Positions 1 to 8,979 of a DNA stretch of 64,000 nucleotides are shown piece by piece. The notes under the pieces were generated by a model. The model saw only the letters and a list, made by a program, of their open reading frames with translations, ran no database searches and was not told the DNA's origin. Numbering within the stretch: position 1 is the stretch's first letter; each line of letters begins with the position of its first letter. The stretch spans positions 186,001 through 250,000 of the forward strand of contig JACREZ010000016.1 in NCBI GenBank assembly GCA_016212665.1. The letters run 5' to 3'. Position numbers and translations under genes: made by a program. Source of the stretch: Ignavibacteriota bacterium (GTDB lineage Bacteria > Bacteroidota > Ignavibacteria > UBA10030 > SZUA-254).

Positions 1-224
1 CGCTTCTTCATCAGGGAAACACGCCGTACGGAATCATCGGAAAAAAATACTATCAGTCATTTTGCAAAGCAGATTACCTTGTGCATAATGCGGAGCGACC
101 GTTTGCGTTGAACGACAGCACGTTGATTCCGTTATTCACAAAAATGGTCGGCAGTTTACGCATCGGTGAAACTGCGCCGCAGTATTATTCAGTCTATCAG
201 GTTCGTCATTCGGAGATTCAGTAA
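1..224 (+). CDS. 3' end of an unrecognised protein (partial)
   Basis: An open frame enters from the left edge (first full codon at base 3) and ends with TAA at 222-224. About 73 C-terminal residues are visible, including KKYYQSFCKADYLVH and the end SVYQVRHSEIQ. I do not recognise the family. The stop overlaps the next start codon (TAATG), so the two genes are probably translationally coupled and in one operon. The reading is supported only by the open frame and the tight coupling. Confidence 0.6.
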   Translation, partial: LLHQGNTPYGIIGKKYYQSFCKADYLVHNAERPFALNDSTLIPLFTKMVGSLRIGETAPQYYSVYQVRHSEIQ

Positions 225-1213
225 TGGAAAATAAACTTAAGGTTGGTGTCATTGGCGTTGGTCATCTCGGTTCGCTTCATGCGAAGATGTACGCGGGAAT
301 CGATTCGGCGCAACTTGTCGGTTTGTTTGATGTTGATTCAGCGCGGGCAAATGAACGCGCCCGTGAGTACAACTGTAAAGCGTTTCTTTCGGTTGAGGAA
401 TTGCTCGATGCAACTGACGCAGTGAGTGTTACGACTCCGACAACATTACATTGTGGAATTGCAAGTGAGGCAATCAAACGCGGTAAGCATGTCTTTATCG
501 AAAAGCCAATTACGACAACGATTGAAGAAGCGAAAGAGTTAGTCAAACTTTCCCGTAAGCACAACGTGAAGATTCAGGTCGGACATATCGAGCGGTTCAA
601 CCCGGCGTTGCTTGCGTTGGAGAAATATCGGATTCGCCCGATGTTTGTGGAATCGCACCGGCTTGCGCAGTTCAACCCGCGCGGGACGGATGTTGCCGTT
701 GTACTCGATTTGATGATTCACGACATTGATATTATCTTAAGTCTCGTGCAATCAAAAGTGAAAAATATTCAGGCAAACGGCGTTGCGGTTGTTTCCGATA
801 CGGCGGATATTGCCAACGCGAGAATTCAGTTTGAAAACGGATGCGTTGCCAATGTTACGGCGAGCCGCATCTCTCAAAAAAAGATGAGAAAAATGCGGTT
901 GTTCCAACGCGACGCATATATCTCCGTTGATTTTTCCGATGGCGTAGCGGAAGTGTTCCGGCTTGTGGATGAGGATGATGAAAGCGCAAAGCACACGATG
1001 CGTCTCGGCGCAATCACACAGGGGAAAGTGCAACGAAAGATTGTCTATGAGCAACCGGAAATCAAAGAAGTGAATGCGCTGAAGTATGAACTTGAACTGT
1101 TCGTTGATGCCGTGTTGAATGACAAACAGCCGCCCGTGACGGCGGAAGAAGGTTTGCAGGCGCTGGAAGTTGCACAGCAGATTGTTGAGACAATCAATCA
1201 GAATAAAATGTAG
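224..1213 (+). CDS. Gfo/Idh/MocA family NAD(P)-dependent oxidoreductase
   Basis: Residues 8-16 (GVIGVGHLG) form the Rossmann glycine motif, EKP at 93-95 is the family signature, and the DLMIHDIDI stretch near 161-170 carries the usual catalytic-region histidine. Length (329 aa) is normal. Such enzymes oxidise or reduce sugar-like substrates. The GHIERFNPA segment at 120-128 resembles UDP-GlcNAc 3-dehydrogenases (GnnA type) that feed amino-sugar lipid A synthesis in some bacteria, but no GnnB aminotransferase is visible here, so that substrate is only a suggestion. The start codon overlaps the stop of the upstream gene. Confidence 0.85.
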   Translation: MENKLKVGVIGVGHLGSLHAKMYAGIDSAQLVGLFDVDSARANERAREYNCKAFLSVEELLDATDAVSVTTPTTLHCGIASEAIKRGKHVFIEKPITTTIEEAKELVKLSRKHNVKIQVGHIERFNPALLALEKYRIRPMFVESHRLAQFNPRGTDVAVVLDLMIHDIDIILSLVQSKVKNIQANGVAVVSDTADIANARIQFENGCVANVTASRISQKKMRKMRLFQRDAYISVDFSDGVAEVFRLVDEDDESAKHTMRLGAITQGKVQRKIVYEQPEIKEVNALKYELELFVDAVLNDKQPPVTAEEGLQALEVAQQIVETINQNKM

Positions 1214-1258
1214 TGAATTTTGTTTTGAGTCAATTGTTGTCATGGAAATTTCTTTGTA

Positions 1259-1375
1259 GTAGCATTGCCGTAAACGGCAACGCTACAGTTCGGCAAGCAT
1301 TCTTGAAGAATGCTTTTTCCGTTCAGTCGGATTTATCCGACTTGGAAACTTTAGCGTCACCGTTTACGGTGATGC
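1259..1375. repeat. Cluster of four consecutive short palindromes
   Basis: Four hairpins follow each other between two genes. 1259-1286 has 12-base arms around TAAA with one mismatch. 1295-1315 pairs AAGCATTCT with AGAATGCTT and is followed by TTT. 1325-1342 pairs AGTCGGAT with ATCCGACT. 1354-1375 has 10-base arms with one mismatch. The second could act as a weak terminator for the oxidoreductase gene. The third recurs with two mismatches at 2931-2953, so this looks like a dispersed extragenic palindrome family. Confidence 0.75.
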
Positions 1376-1410
1376 GGTTGAGTCATCAATCAGTTTAATT
1401 GTTCTTTTGC

Positions 1411-2838
1411 ATGAAAGTAGAATCAATAAAAATTACAAATGAAACGCTTCTCCGCATCGGGAAGATTGCGGATGAATTAAATGTCAAAACGTATGTTGTC
1501 GGCGGGTACGTGCGCGATAAACTACTCGGCAAAGAAGTGCAGGATATTGACATCGTTGTCGTCGGTGACGGCGTGAATTTTGCACGCCAAGTTGCAGAAC
1601 GATTCGGAACGAAGAATGTTATCGTGTTTGAGAAGTTCGGAACGGCAATGCTTCCGCTTGAATCAGGGAAAATTGAGTTTGTCGCCGCGCGGGAAGAAAG
1701 TTACTCGAAGGATTCACGCAAACCTGTTGTAAAACCCGCTTCGCTTGAAAGCGATTTATCGCGTCGTGATTTTACCATCAATGCGCTTGCGGCTTCCATC
1801 AACAGAGAGAAATTCGGAGAAGTGCTCGACCCGTTCGATGGGCAGACTGATTTGGAAAACAAAATCATCAAAACGCCTCTTGACCCCGAGCGAACGTTTG
1901 ACGATGACCCGCTCCGGATGATGAGAGCGTTGCGTTTTGCTTCACAATTGGATTTTTTCATTGAAGCGACGACGCTGAATGCCGTCCGAAATATGGCGGA
2001 ACGGATTGCCATTGTTTCCAAGGAGCGAGTGAGCGATGAGTTCTTCAAAATACTCGCATCGCCGAAACCATCCGTCGGATTGAAGTTATTTCAAAAAACC
2101 GGACTCTCGAAATACCTCATGCCGGAACTTGACGACATGGTCGGCATCGAGCAGAGAAAAGATTTTCACCACAAAGATGTTTTCCTTCACACAATGAAAG
2201 TGATTGATAACATCAGCGAGACGACAGAAAATGTGTGGCTGAGATTTGCCGCGCTTGCACACGACATCGCCAAGCCCCGAACGAAAGCATTTAAGGATGG
2301 CATAGGATGGACGTTTCATGGTCATGAAGAAATCGGGGCGCGGATGATGAAATCCATATTTCGCCGGATGAAATTTCCGATGGAACATCTCGCCTACGTT
2401 GAAACGTTAGTCCGTCTCCATCTTCGCCCGATGGTGTTGGTGAGTGAAGAAGTTACAGACTCTGCGGTTCGCCGTCTGATGTTTGATGCCGGAGATGCGG
2501 TTGACGATTTAATGCTACTCTGCCGCGCAGACATAACCTCGCAAAATCCTCAGCGGGTAGCAAAGTTTCTTCAGAATTATGATGTCGTCATTCAGAAAAT
2601 GAAGGAGGTGGAGGAGAAGGATAAAATCCGGAATTGGCAACCGCCGGTTCGAGGGGAAGAAATCATGCAGGTGTGCGGTATCGGTCCGAGCAGGTTAGTT
2701 GGCGATTTGAAAGAAGCGATTGAAGAAGCGATTCTTGATGGACATATTCCGAACGAACATGACCCGGCGTTGGCGTTTCTTCTTTCGGTGAAAGATAAAA
2801 TTATTGAAGAGTATCAACGTTCGAATTCTACAATATAA
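1411..2838 (+). CDS. CCA tRNA nucleotidyltransferase / poly(A) polymerase family protein with HD domain
   Basis: The N-terminal nucleotidyltransferase domain shows GGYVRD at 31-36, the metal-binding DID at 45-47 and RRDFTINALA from 118. These are followed by the tRNA-binding linker (DPFDGQTDL, DPLRMMRALRF) and an HD phosphohydrolase domain with HHKDVFLHT and LAHDIAK near residues 245-290. It adds or repairs the 3' CCA of tRNAs. The encoded tRNA-Phe in this window lacks CCA, which fits a need for this activity. I chose ATG 1411 over an in-frame TTG at 1399 because the extra residues (MFFC) precede the domain without benefit. No clear Shine-Dalgarno sequence is present. Confidence 0.88.
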   Translation: MKVESIKITNETLLRIGKIADELNVKTYVVGGYVRDKLLGKEVQDIDIVVVGDGVNFARQVAERFGTKNVIVFEKFGTAMLPLESGKIEFVAAREESYSKDSRKPVVKPASLESDLSRRDFTINALAASINREKFGEVLDPFDGQTDLENKIIKTPLDPERTFDDDPLRMMRALRFASQLDFFIEATTLNAVRNMAERIAIVSKERVSDEFFKILASPKPSVGLKLFQKTGLSKYLMPELDDMVGIEQRKDFHHKDVFLHTMKVIDNISETTENVWLRFAALAHDIAKPRTKAFKDGIGWTFHGHEEIGARMMKSIFRRMKFPMEHLAYVETLVRLHLRPMVLVSEEVTDSAVRRLMFDAGDAVDDLMLLCRADITSQNPQRVAKFLQNYDVVIQKMKEVEEKDKIRNWQPPVRGEEIMQVCGIGPSRLVGDLKEAIEEAILDGHIPNEHDPALAFLLSVKDKIIEEYQRSNSTI

Positions 2839-2930
2839 ACGTTACATACTTCGACTTCGCTGTTGTTACTAATGACATCTCCACAAAAGGTCTGATTTCG
2901 ATTCCCATAAAACGGGATTGATTTTGTCCG

Positions 2931-2953
2931 AGTCTGATTTATCGGACTTGGAA
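2931..2953. repeat. Second copy of the AGTCnGATTTATCnGACTTGGAA palindrome
   Basis: This 23-base segment differs from 1325-1347 at only two positions and keeps the palindromic shape (AGTCTGAT / ATCGGACT, one mismatch). The two copies lie on either side of the nucleotidyltransferase gene in the same orientation. Confidence 0.6.
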
Positions 2954-3007
2954 TAATTTGATGAAAAGCGGACAGAATTTAAAATGATTTACAAACGGTC
3001 AACTTGA

Positions 3008-3660
3008 AAACCTTAGTAACCATTACGACAAATGAATAAATACCTTATTACCTTGTAAAGCACAGCGCTATGAAAGTAGAATATTATAACCTTTACACAC
3101 ACTTCATACTAATAACAAAAAACCGACAGCCAATGATTCTGGAGTTTCATCGGGAGAGAATTGAGAAATACGTAACGGGAATTATCCAGAATAATGAATC
3201 GAAACTTTATAGTATTTATGCAAATCCCGAACACGTGCATTTTCTTGTTTCCCGTTCTCCTCATTTGTCGGAAGAAGCTTTCGTTACTATCATTGCTGAC
3301 AGTTCTACAAAGTTTATTAATGACAATAAATTATCTCAGGGAAGATTTGATTGGCAACAATCGTGTTCTGCCTTTTCTGTTTCTAAATCTGATGTTGATA
3401 AAGTTTGCAAATATATTCTCAATCAACGAGAACATCATAGAAAAACTTCTTTTATGGAGGAGTATGATACATTTATGAAGCACTATCAGAGAACACTGAA
3501 ATGGGAAAGAAGGGAATAAGGTAAAAATTCTTTTTTTTCCAATGTTACTAAGGTTTGAAATTGTAAAGATGTAAATCAGTGAAATCGAACGAGTAAAAGA
3601 ATCGAAAATGAAATGTGAAACCGGGGAACGATAACAACAAATGAATAAACGCTTAGTAAC
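3008..3660 (+). mobile_element. IS200/RAYT-like single-gene element with flanking repeats
   Basis: An HUH transposase gene is bracketed by structured repeats. AAACCTTAGTAACCATT at 3008-3024 reappears inverted at 3541-3556 (one base shorter). A third, direct CTTAGTAAC lies at 3652-3660. The 13-base ACAAATGAATAAA is directly repeated at 3028-3040 and 3637-3649. IS200/IS605 elements lack classical terminal inverted repeats, whereas REP-associated transposases sit between inverted REP copies, so the arrangement is closer to the latter. Exact ends cannot be set from one copy. Confidence 0.6.
3070..3519 (+). CDS. Transposase, IS200-like (HUH, Y1)
   Basis: This 149-residue protein has the size of a Y1 single-strand transposase. 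HVH at residues 55-57 (context PEHVHFLVS) is the HUH metal motif, and Tyr115 in KVCKYILNQREHH is the expected nucleophile with its trailing Gln119. The enzyme would cut and rejoin single-stranded DNA at hairpin ends. No TnpB/IscB accessory gene is present. The frame is intact, so the gene may be active. Base composition is AT-rich relative to the flanking genes, consistent with acquisition. Confidence 0.85.
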   Translation: MKVEYYNLYTHFILITKNRQPMILEFHRERIEKYVTGIIQNNESKLYSIYANPEHVHFLVSRSPHLSEEAFVTIIADSSTKFINDNKLSQGRFDWQQSCSAFSVSKSDVDKVCKYILNQREHHRKTSFMEEYDTFMKHYQRTLKWERRE

Positions 3661-3942
3661 TATTTCGTCGTTCAGCAATAAATTTAAAACACATTTTTAA
3701 AACATTACAATGTCATCAATTTGAATAACAATGACAATCTATAGTCGACCTCAGCATGACGAGTATTTTTAATCAGATGAAACAGGATGATTGAGTTAGA
3801 AGTCTAAGTGAATACAAAACTTCAAAACCTCCATCAAAAAATACCCTGTTTTTCTTGTAACTTTTTTTTCCACTATTCCGTTAAACAAGGTGCTTACTTT
3901 ATGAAACATTACCCTAACTTCTTATTACAGGAGAACTTACGC
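3520..3942. other. Non-coding gap between transposase gene and efflux operon
   Basis: About 420 bases of AT-rich DNA. The first 140 hold the right-hand repeats of the IS200-like element. The rest shows no convincing gene. An in-frame extension upstream of the tolC-like gene is open from GTG 3808, but it lacks protein character and precedes a good signal peptide with its own ribosome binding site. The efflux promoter presumably lies here; I could not fix it. Confidence 0.5.
3929..3934 (+). promoter_or_regulatory. Ribosome binding site of the TolC-like gene
   Basis: AGGAGA lies 8 bases before ATG 3943. It decides the start in favour of this ATG, directly ahead of a classical signal peptide, over the upstream in-frame GTG 3808 or ATG 3901. 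Confidence 0.7.
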
Positions 3943-5271
3943 ATGAATCGAATCGTGCTATTGTTGTTGTTCGTTGCATTGGCGGCAAGCGTTGTCACTG
4001 CGCAAACAACACTCACGCTCGACAAAGCCGTCAAACTTGTCACCGAACGAAATACCGTTGTGGTGCAGGCGCGCAATACACTCGATGCAAAACGCAGCGC
4101 AGTCCAAGCGGCATACGGCAATCTTTTTCCTACCGTCGGCATCAGCGGCGATTACTCGACGAGCCGGACGAAATCAACATTTTACAACGGCATTCAACTC
4201 GGAACATCGTCTGATGTTCAAACTAACTCACAATACTCGACCGGAGTTGGCGCGAACGTGACGTTGTTCGATGGCTTTGCAAACACATCAGGCATCGAAC
4301 TGGCAGAACAACAGGAAGGCGCGTCGCTTCAGGATTTGAATCAATCAGAGAAAAATGCTATTTACCGGACGCACTTACTCTTTTTAGATGTCTTCCGAAA
4401 ATATCAATTATTAAAAGTGAGTGAGGACAATCTGAAGCGAAGTCAACAGCAACTGACGCGCATTTCCGAAGCGAATAAAGTCGGTTCGGTGGCGTTGGCA
4501 GATGTCTATCGTCAGCGCGTGCAGGTCGGAAGCGATGAACTCGCTGTGATTCAATCACAAAATGATTTTGACAATACGAAGGCTGACCTTCTTGCATATC
4601 TCGCTGTGGATAATCCAACGGAATATACTGTAGATTTTGCAGGCATAGCAACGGATGTTGATGCCAACGAATTTCAGGAAGTCAACGCGAAGTACTCAAA
4701 CTTCGATAACCTTCTCAAACAAGCAATCACAAACCGCCCGGATTATCTTTCTGCGGTCTATTCATTCAATGCCTCAGAAGCAGGAGTTACATCGGCAAAA
4801 GCAAGCAACTATCCAACGGTTTCTGCAAGTGCAAGTTACGGGTACAGCAGTAGTGAACTGAGCAAATTGTTTGATAACAATTCACTCCGTTTCGGACTTT
4901 CGTTGAACTACAGCCTTTTCAACGGATTTCAAACAACATCGCGCATTGAACAGGCGCAAGTCGGAAAACGAAATGCAGAAGAGCAACTCAATCAAACCAA
5001 ACGACAAATACAAGTGGAGTTGAGGAAAGCATTGCTCGATTTGGAAGCGGCTCAAAAGCAAGCGGTGGTAACAAAGACAAGTGTTGAATCGGCGGAGATG
5101 GACCATAAAATTGCACAGGAAAAATATAATTTAGGCGCAGGAACATTACTTGATGTTCTTATTGCGCAGGCAAACTATACAAACGCCTTGAGCAACAAGG
5201 TCAATGCGGTCATCGGATATTTACTCTCGAAAAAGCAAGTGGAATTTGCACTCGGAACGATTAGTCAATAA
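3943..5271 (+). CDS. TolC family outer-membrane efflux protein
   Basis: The protein of 442 residues begins with a signal peptide (MNRIVLLLLFVALAASVVTAQ) and continues with TLTLDKAVKLV, the usual opening of outer-membrane efflux proteins. Two homologous halves follow, each with long helices rich in Ala, Gln and Asn (for example LEAAQKQAVVTKTSVESAE) and beta segments such as SASYGYSSSELSKLF. TolC-like trimers form the outer-membrane exit duct of tripartite pumps. It is the first gene of an operon with an adaptor, an ABC ATPase and MacB-type permeases, so it is likely their dedicated channel. Confidence 0.9.
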   Translation: MNRIVLLLLFVALAASVVTAQTTLTLDKAVKLVTERNTVVVQARNTLDAKRSAVQAAYGNLFPTVGISGDYSTSRTKSTFYNGIQLGTSSDVQTNSQYSTGVGANVTLFDGFANTSGIELAEQQEGASLQDLNQSEKNAIYRTHLLFLDVFRKYQLLKVSEDNLKRSQQQLTRISEANKVGSVALADVYRQRVQVGSDELAVIQSQNDFDNTKADLLAYLAVDNPTEYTVDFAGIATDVDANEFQEVNAKYSNFDNLLKQAITNRPDYLSAVYSFNASEAGVTSAKASNYPTVSASASYGYSSSELSKLFDNNSLRFGLSLNYSLFNGFQTTSRIEQAQVGKRNAEEQLNQTKRQIQVELRKALLDLEAAQKQAVVTKTSVESAEMDHKIAQEKYNLGAGTLLDVLIAQANYTNALSNKVNAVIGYLLSKKQVEFALGTISQ

Positions 5272-5294
5272 CGGAATTTACAAAAGGTAGCATT

Positions 5295-6563
5295 ATGGCA
5301 AACGGAAAAAAATCAAAGAAAAAAATCATCATCTTCTCCATCATGGGCGTAGTGTTGATTGGACTCGCGCTCTTTGTTCTCCTTGGAACGAAGAAGGAAA
5401 ATGTTGTAACAATTCAAACGGAAAAAGTACAGCACCGGACAATAACACAGTCAGTAACAGCAACAGGAAAAATTTATCCTGAGATTCAGGTCATCATCAC
5501 GCCGGAAGTAAGCGGAGAAATTATAGCACTACCGGTGAAAGAAGGAAATCGTGTTCAACGCGGCGACCTTCTCATGAAAATTAAACCGGATATTTATGCT
5601 GCGATGCGGGACCAGGCATCTTCAGGCTTGTCATCTGCAAGAGCAAGTTTGACGAAAAGCCAGACTGACTACAAACGTGCGCAGGAATTGTTTAACAAGG
5701 GTTTGATTTCGAGCGCAGAGTTAGAACAGGTGAACACAACGCTCGAAGTTTCCAGAGCGCAATACGAACAAGCAGAAGCGGAAGTGAAACGTGCGACGGA
5801 AAGTTTATCGAAGACGACTATTTATTCTCCGATGGAAGGAACAGTCAGTCAGTTGAAGGTGGAACTTGGAGAGCGTGTTCTTGGAACGAGTCAGTTTCAG
5901 GGAACGACCGTGATGACGGTTGCCGACCTTTCGCGGATGGAAGCCCGTGTTGATGTCGGTGAGAATGATATTGTGTTGATTTCCGTCGGCGATACGGCAC
6001 GTGTGGAAGTTGACGCGTTTCAGGAACGAAAACTGACCGGCGTTGTGTACGAAATCGGAAACTCGGCAAAGACTTCCGGGCTCGGAACTCAACAGGAAGT
6101 GACAAACTTCGAGGTGAGGATCCGGATACTTGATAAAGATGTCATTCTCCGCCCCGGTATGTCTATGACGGCAACAATCGAGACAGAGACGAAACAAGAT
6201 GTTATTTGTGTTCCGGTTCAGAGCGTCACGACTCGTTCACCCAATAAAGATAAGGGGAAGGATGGCGGACCGCAGGAATCGAATGAGAGCGACGAGATGG
6301 CGGCGAACGACTCAAAAATCAAACAGAAAACAGAGAAGCCCAAAGAAGTTGTGTTTGTTGTTGAGAACGGCGAGGTGAAAATGGTAGAAGTGAAACGGGG
6401 CATCGCTGATGATTCTTACACGGAAATTGTGGCGGGTCTGAAGGAAGGACGTGAAGTTGTTTCCGGCAGTTACAAAGCCATCAACCGTGAATTGGAAGAG
6501 GGAACAAAAGTAAAAGTCGAAAACGAAAAGAAGAAGAAACCTGAAACGACGGCTTCAAACTAA
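5295..6563 (+). CDS. HlyD/MacA-type periplasmic adaptor subunit
   Basis: A cytoplasmic Lys-rich start is followed by one membrane segment ([20 protein letters not shown], residues 12-31). Then come the barrel-sandwich (lipoyl) halves around [18 protein letters not shown] and [19 protein letters not shown], separated by a helical hairpin, then a beta-barrel domain and a C-terminal membrane-proximal domain. A hydrophilic Lys/Asp/Glu-rich insert (about residues 314-348) interrupts the C-terminal part. It links the TolC-like channel upstream to the MacB-type transporter downstream. Start supported by AAAGG ahead of ATG. Confidence 0.9.
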   Translation: MANGKKSKKKIIIFSIMGVVLIGLALFVLLGTKKENVVTIQTEKVQHRTITQSVTATGKIYPEIQVIITPEVSGEIIALPVKEGNRVQRGDLLMKIKPDIYAAMRDQASSGLSSARASLTKSQTDYKRAQELFNKGLISSAELEQVNTTLEVSRAQYEQAEAEVKRATESLSKTTIYSPMEGTVSQLKVELGERVLGTSQFQGTTVMTVADLSRMEARVDVGENDIVLISVGDTARVEVDAFQERKLTGVVYEIGNSAKTSGLGTQQEVTNFEVRIRILDKDVILRPGMSMTATIETETKQDVICVPVQSVTTRSPNKDKGKDGGPQESNESDEMAANDSKIKQKTEKPKEVVFVVENGEVKMVEVKRGIADDSYTEIVAGLKEGREVVSGSYKAINRELEEGTKVKVENEKKKKPETTASN

Positions 6564-6583
6564 AAAGAGAAAAGAAAACATCA

Positions 6584-7309
6584 ATGAATAATTCGGTTGT
6601 CATTAATCTTCAGCAGATTAAGAAAAGTTATGATATGGGCGGAGCGGAACAGGTGCAAGCGCTTCGCGGTGTCTCACTTGCAATTCATAAAAACGAATAT
6701 GTCGCAATTATGGGACCGTCGGGCTCCGGGAAGTCAACACTGATGAACATCATCGGTTGTCTTGATACGCCATCATCAGGACTGTATGAATTCAACGGAG
6801 TGAATGTGAGCGAGATGAATGATAATTCACTTGCACGCGTTCGTAATAAAGAAATCGGTTTTGTGTTTCAGACGTTCAACCTTCTTGCCCGCTCCGATTC
6901 GTTGCACAATGTTGAACTGCCCCTTATCTATGGCGGCGTCTCTTCGTCGCTGAGAAAGAAAATGGCACATGAAGCGCTGGAGCAAGTCGGACTTGGCGAC
7001 CGTGTTCACCACAAGCCGAATGAACTTTCGGGCGGACAACGTCAACGCGTTGCAATTGCCCGCGCGCTCGTGAACAAGCCTTCTATTCTGCTGGCTGATG
7101 AACCGACGGGAAACCTCGATTCAAAAACCGGTGATGAAATTATGATATTGTTTGAAGAACTTCACGCTCAGGGAAACACGATCATTCTTGTAACGCATGA
7201 AGAATACATCGCTGAACACGCACATCGTATTATCCGTATTCGCGACGGCGTCATTGCAAGTGATGAGACTGTTGCGAACAGAAAACTACTTAGTCCGACA
7301 TTAGCGTAA
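6584..7309 (+). CDS. MacB/LolD-type ABC transporter ATP-binding protein
   Basis: Walker [10 protein letters not shown] at 44-52, Q-loop FVFQTFNL near 94-101, signature LSGGQ at 148-152, Walker B ILLADE at 168-173 followed by PTGNLDS, and the H-loop in LVTHEE. The PTGNLDS sequence and short size are typical of the MacB/LolD/FtsE branch. It is only 6 bases ahead of its permease gene. In MacB of proteobacteria the ATPase and permease are fused; here they are separate polypeptides, as is usual in this phylum. It probably serves all four permeases of the cluster. Confidence 0.92.
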   Translation: MNNSVVINLQQIKKSYDMGGAEQVQALRGVSLAIHKNEYVAIMGPSGSGKSTLMNIIGCLDTPSSGLYEFNGVNVSEMNDNSLARVRNKEIGFVFQTFNLLARSDSLHNVELPLIYGGVSSSLRKKMAHEALEQVGLGDRVHHKPNELSGGQRQRVAIARALVNKPSILLADEPTGNLDSKTGDEIMILFEELHAQGNTIILVTHEEYIAEHAHRIIRIRDGVIASDETVANRKLLSPTLA

Positions 7310-7315
7310 ACTCCC

Positions 7316-8539
7316 ATGCACTTTTGGTTTGAAGTAAAAGAAGGATTAGTGATTGCATTCAGGGCAATCCGCGCAAATAAAATGCGTTCCGTTCTGACAA
7401 CGCTTGGCATCATCATTGGAATTGTTTCGGTGACGTTGATGGCAACGGCGATCGAAGGAGTGAACCGCGCGTTTGAAAACAGCGCGTCGGCGTTTGGCTC
7501 AAAGGTTCTCTACATTCAGAAATTCCCCTGGGTTGGCGGAGATGATTGGTGGAAATACCGGAATAGGAAAGAACTGAAGCCGGAAATGTCAACCTATATT
7601 GAACGACATGCAACCCTCATTGATGCTGTCGCGCCCGATGTTACGACTTCGAAAGATGCGACCTACGGAACGCGCTCAATGATTGGTTGCTGGGTGACAG
7701 GAACCACCGATGCGTATCAACAAGCATCGGGGACAACCATCATGGACGGAAGATTTTTCAACGAAGATGAATCGGACGGCGGACGACCTGTGTGCGCAAT
7801 CGGTGCGAACGTTTCGGAGACGTTGTTTCCCGCCGTTGACCCGATTGGTCAGACCATCAAAGTTGCCGGCTATCCTTACAAAGTCGTTGCCGTGTTTGAA
7901 AAGCAGGGCGGAATGTTTGGGGAGTTCACTTCAGACAATAGAATTTACATTCCCATCAAATCTTTCATGGACCATTTTGGCTCGCACCATGATGTAACAC
8001 TGAATGTGAAAGTCGCCAAAGAGGCAGATACTGAGGATGCAAAAGAAGAATTGCGCGGTATTATGAGAAAAGCCCGTCGCCTTACTCCTGTGCAGGAAGA
8101 TGACTTTAACATCAACGAGCAGGAACTTCTTATGCAGGTGTTCGGAACGATTACCGGAGTTATTGCCGGAGTTGGATTTTTCATTACCGGATTGTCCCTC
8201 TTTGTTGGTGGCATCGGAATTATGAATATCATGTTCGTTTCGGTAACGGAACGAACGAAAGAAATCGGAATCCGGAAGGCGATTGGCGCACGGAGAAGAA
8301 CGATTCTTTTTCAATTCTTAGTCGAGTCGGCAATTATTTGTTTGATTGGCGGTATCATCGGATTGATGATTGCGTATCCGCTCAGCCTACTTGCCGACCA
8401 AATTCTCCCGACTGCGATGCCATTATCGGTTGTGTTTCTTGCGTTGTTTGTTTCACTTCTTGTCGGTGTTATTTCCGGTTTTTTGCCCGCGTACAAAGCG
8501 GCGAAAATGGATCCTGTTGACGCTTTACGCTACGAATAA
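7316..8539 (+). CDS. MacB-type ABC transporter permease (FtsX family), first of four
   Basis: The topology is that of MacB permeases: one membrane helix near the N-terminus (SVLTTLGIIIGIVSVTLMA), a large periplasmic MacB_PCD domain of roughly 220 residues, and three C-terminal helices with the FtsX core (GGIGIMNIMFVSVTERTKE, then IGIRKAIGARRR). It ends in MDPVDALRYE. It is more distant from the three permeases that follow than they are from each other. The products likely act in mechanotransmission-type export of peptides, lipids or drugs through the upstream adaptor and channel. Confidence 0.9.
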   Translation: MHFWFEVKEGLVIAFRAIRANKMRSVLTTLGIIIGIVSVTLMATAIEGVNRAFENSASAFGSKVLYIQKFPWVGGDDWWKYRNRKELKPEMSTYIERHATLIDAVAPDVTTSKDATYGTRSMIGCWVTGTTDAYQQASGTTIMDGRFFNEDESDGGRPVCAIGANVSETLFPAVDPIGQTIKVAGYPYKVVAVFEKQGGMFGEFTSDNRIYIPIKSFMDHFGSHHDVTLNVKVAKEADTEDAKEELRGIMRKARRLTPVQEDDFNINEQELLMQVFGTITGVIAGVGFFITGLSLFVGGIGIMNIMFVSVTERTKEIGIRKAIGARRRTILFQFLVESAIICLIGGIIGLMIAYPLSLLADQILPTAMPLSVVFLALFVSLLVGVISGFLPAYKAAKMDPVDALRYE

Positions 8540-8577
8540 AAAGTTCAAAGTTCAAAATTAAAAGTTAAAAATAATTC

Positions 8578-8946
8578 ATGAGGTCTTTTATGACAAATCA
8601 AAAAGAAGGGATACAAGAGAGAACGTATGATTTTTCTTTGCGGATAATCAAACTCTGCAAAAGTATTCCAACAACACGCGAGGGGAATATACTTGCAAAG
8701 CAAGTGATGCGTTCTGGAACCTCCATCGGAGCAAACGTAGAAGAAGCGACAGGTGCGTTCAGTAAAGATGATTTTACATACAAGATGAACACTGCCTTAA
8801 AGGAAGCACGAGAAACTCATTACTGGCTCAGACTCATTCGTGACTCTGAACTTCTTCCGGCAAAACGTATGTCGGATATTATTCAAGAGATTGAAGAAGT
8901 GAAGAAAATTCTTGGTGCTATTGTAAGAACATCAAAAAAGAAATAA
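8578..8946 (+). CDS. Four-helix-bundle protein (S23/IVS-like family)
   Basis: A 122-residue, all-helical protein with the family pattern: DFSLRIIKLCKSIP, then QVMRSGTSIGANVEEATG, then the paired segment ALKEARETHYWLRLIRDSELL. Members were first found encoded inside 23S rRNA intervening sequences and also occur as free-standing genes of unclear role, sometimes as nucleic-acid-binding accessories such as Avd of diversity-generating retroelements. There is no rRNA or retroelement here. The gene is wedged between two permease genes and flanked by AAAGTTAAAAGT-type repeats. ATG 8578 and ATG 8590 are both possible starts. Confidence 0.82.
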   Translation: MRSFMTNQKEGIQERTYDFSLRIIKLCKSIPTTREGNILAKQVMRSGTSIGANVEEATGAFSKDDFTYKMNTALKEARETHYWLRLIRDSELLPAKRMSDIIQEIEEVKKILGAIVRTSKKK

Positions 8947-8979
8947 CTTTTCACTTTTCATTTTTAACTTTAAACTCAC

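Noticed and set aside
3331-3678. Minus-strand frame across the transposase gene and its right flank
   Set aside because: It reads antisense through the HUH gene and ends in repeat DNA; no protein family resemblance.
3808-3942. N-terminal extension of the TolC-like protein from GTG 3808
   Set aside because: A ribosome binding site and a full signal peptide start at ATG 3943.
8578-8946. Reading the four-helix-bundle gene as part of an rRNA intervening sequence or a diversity-generating retroelement
   Set aside because: No 23S sequence, reverse transcriptase or template repeat is present nearby.
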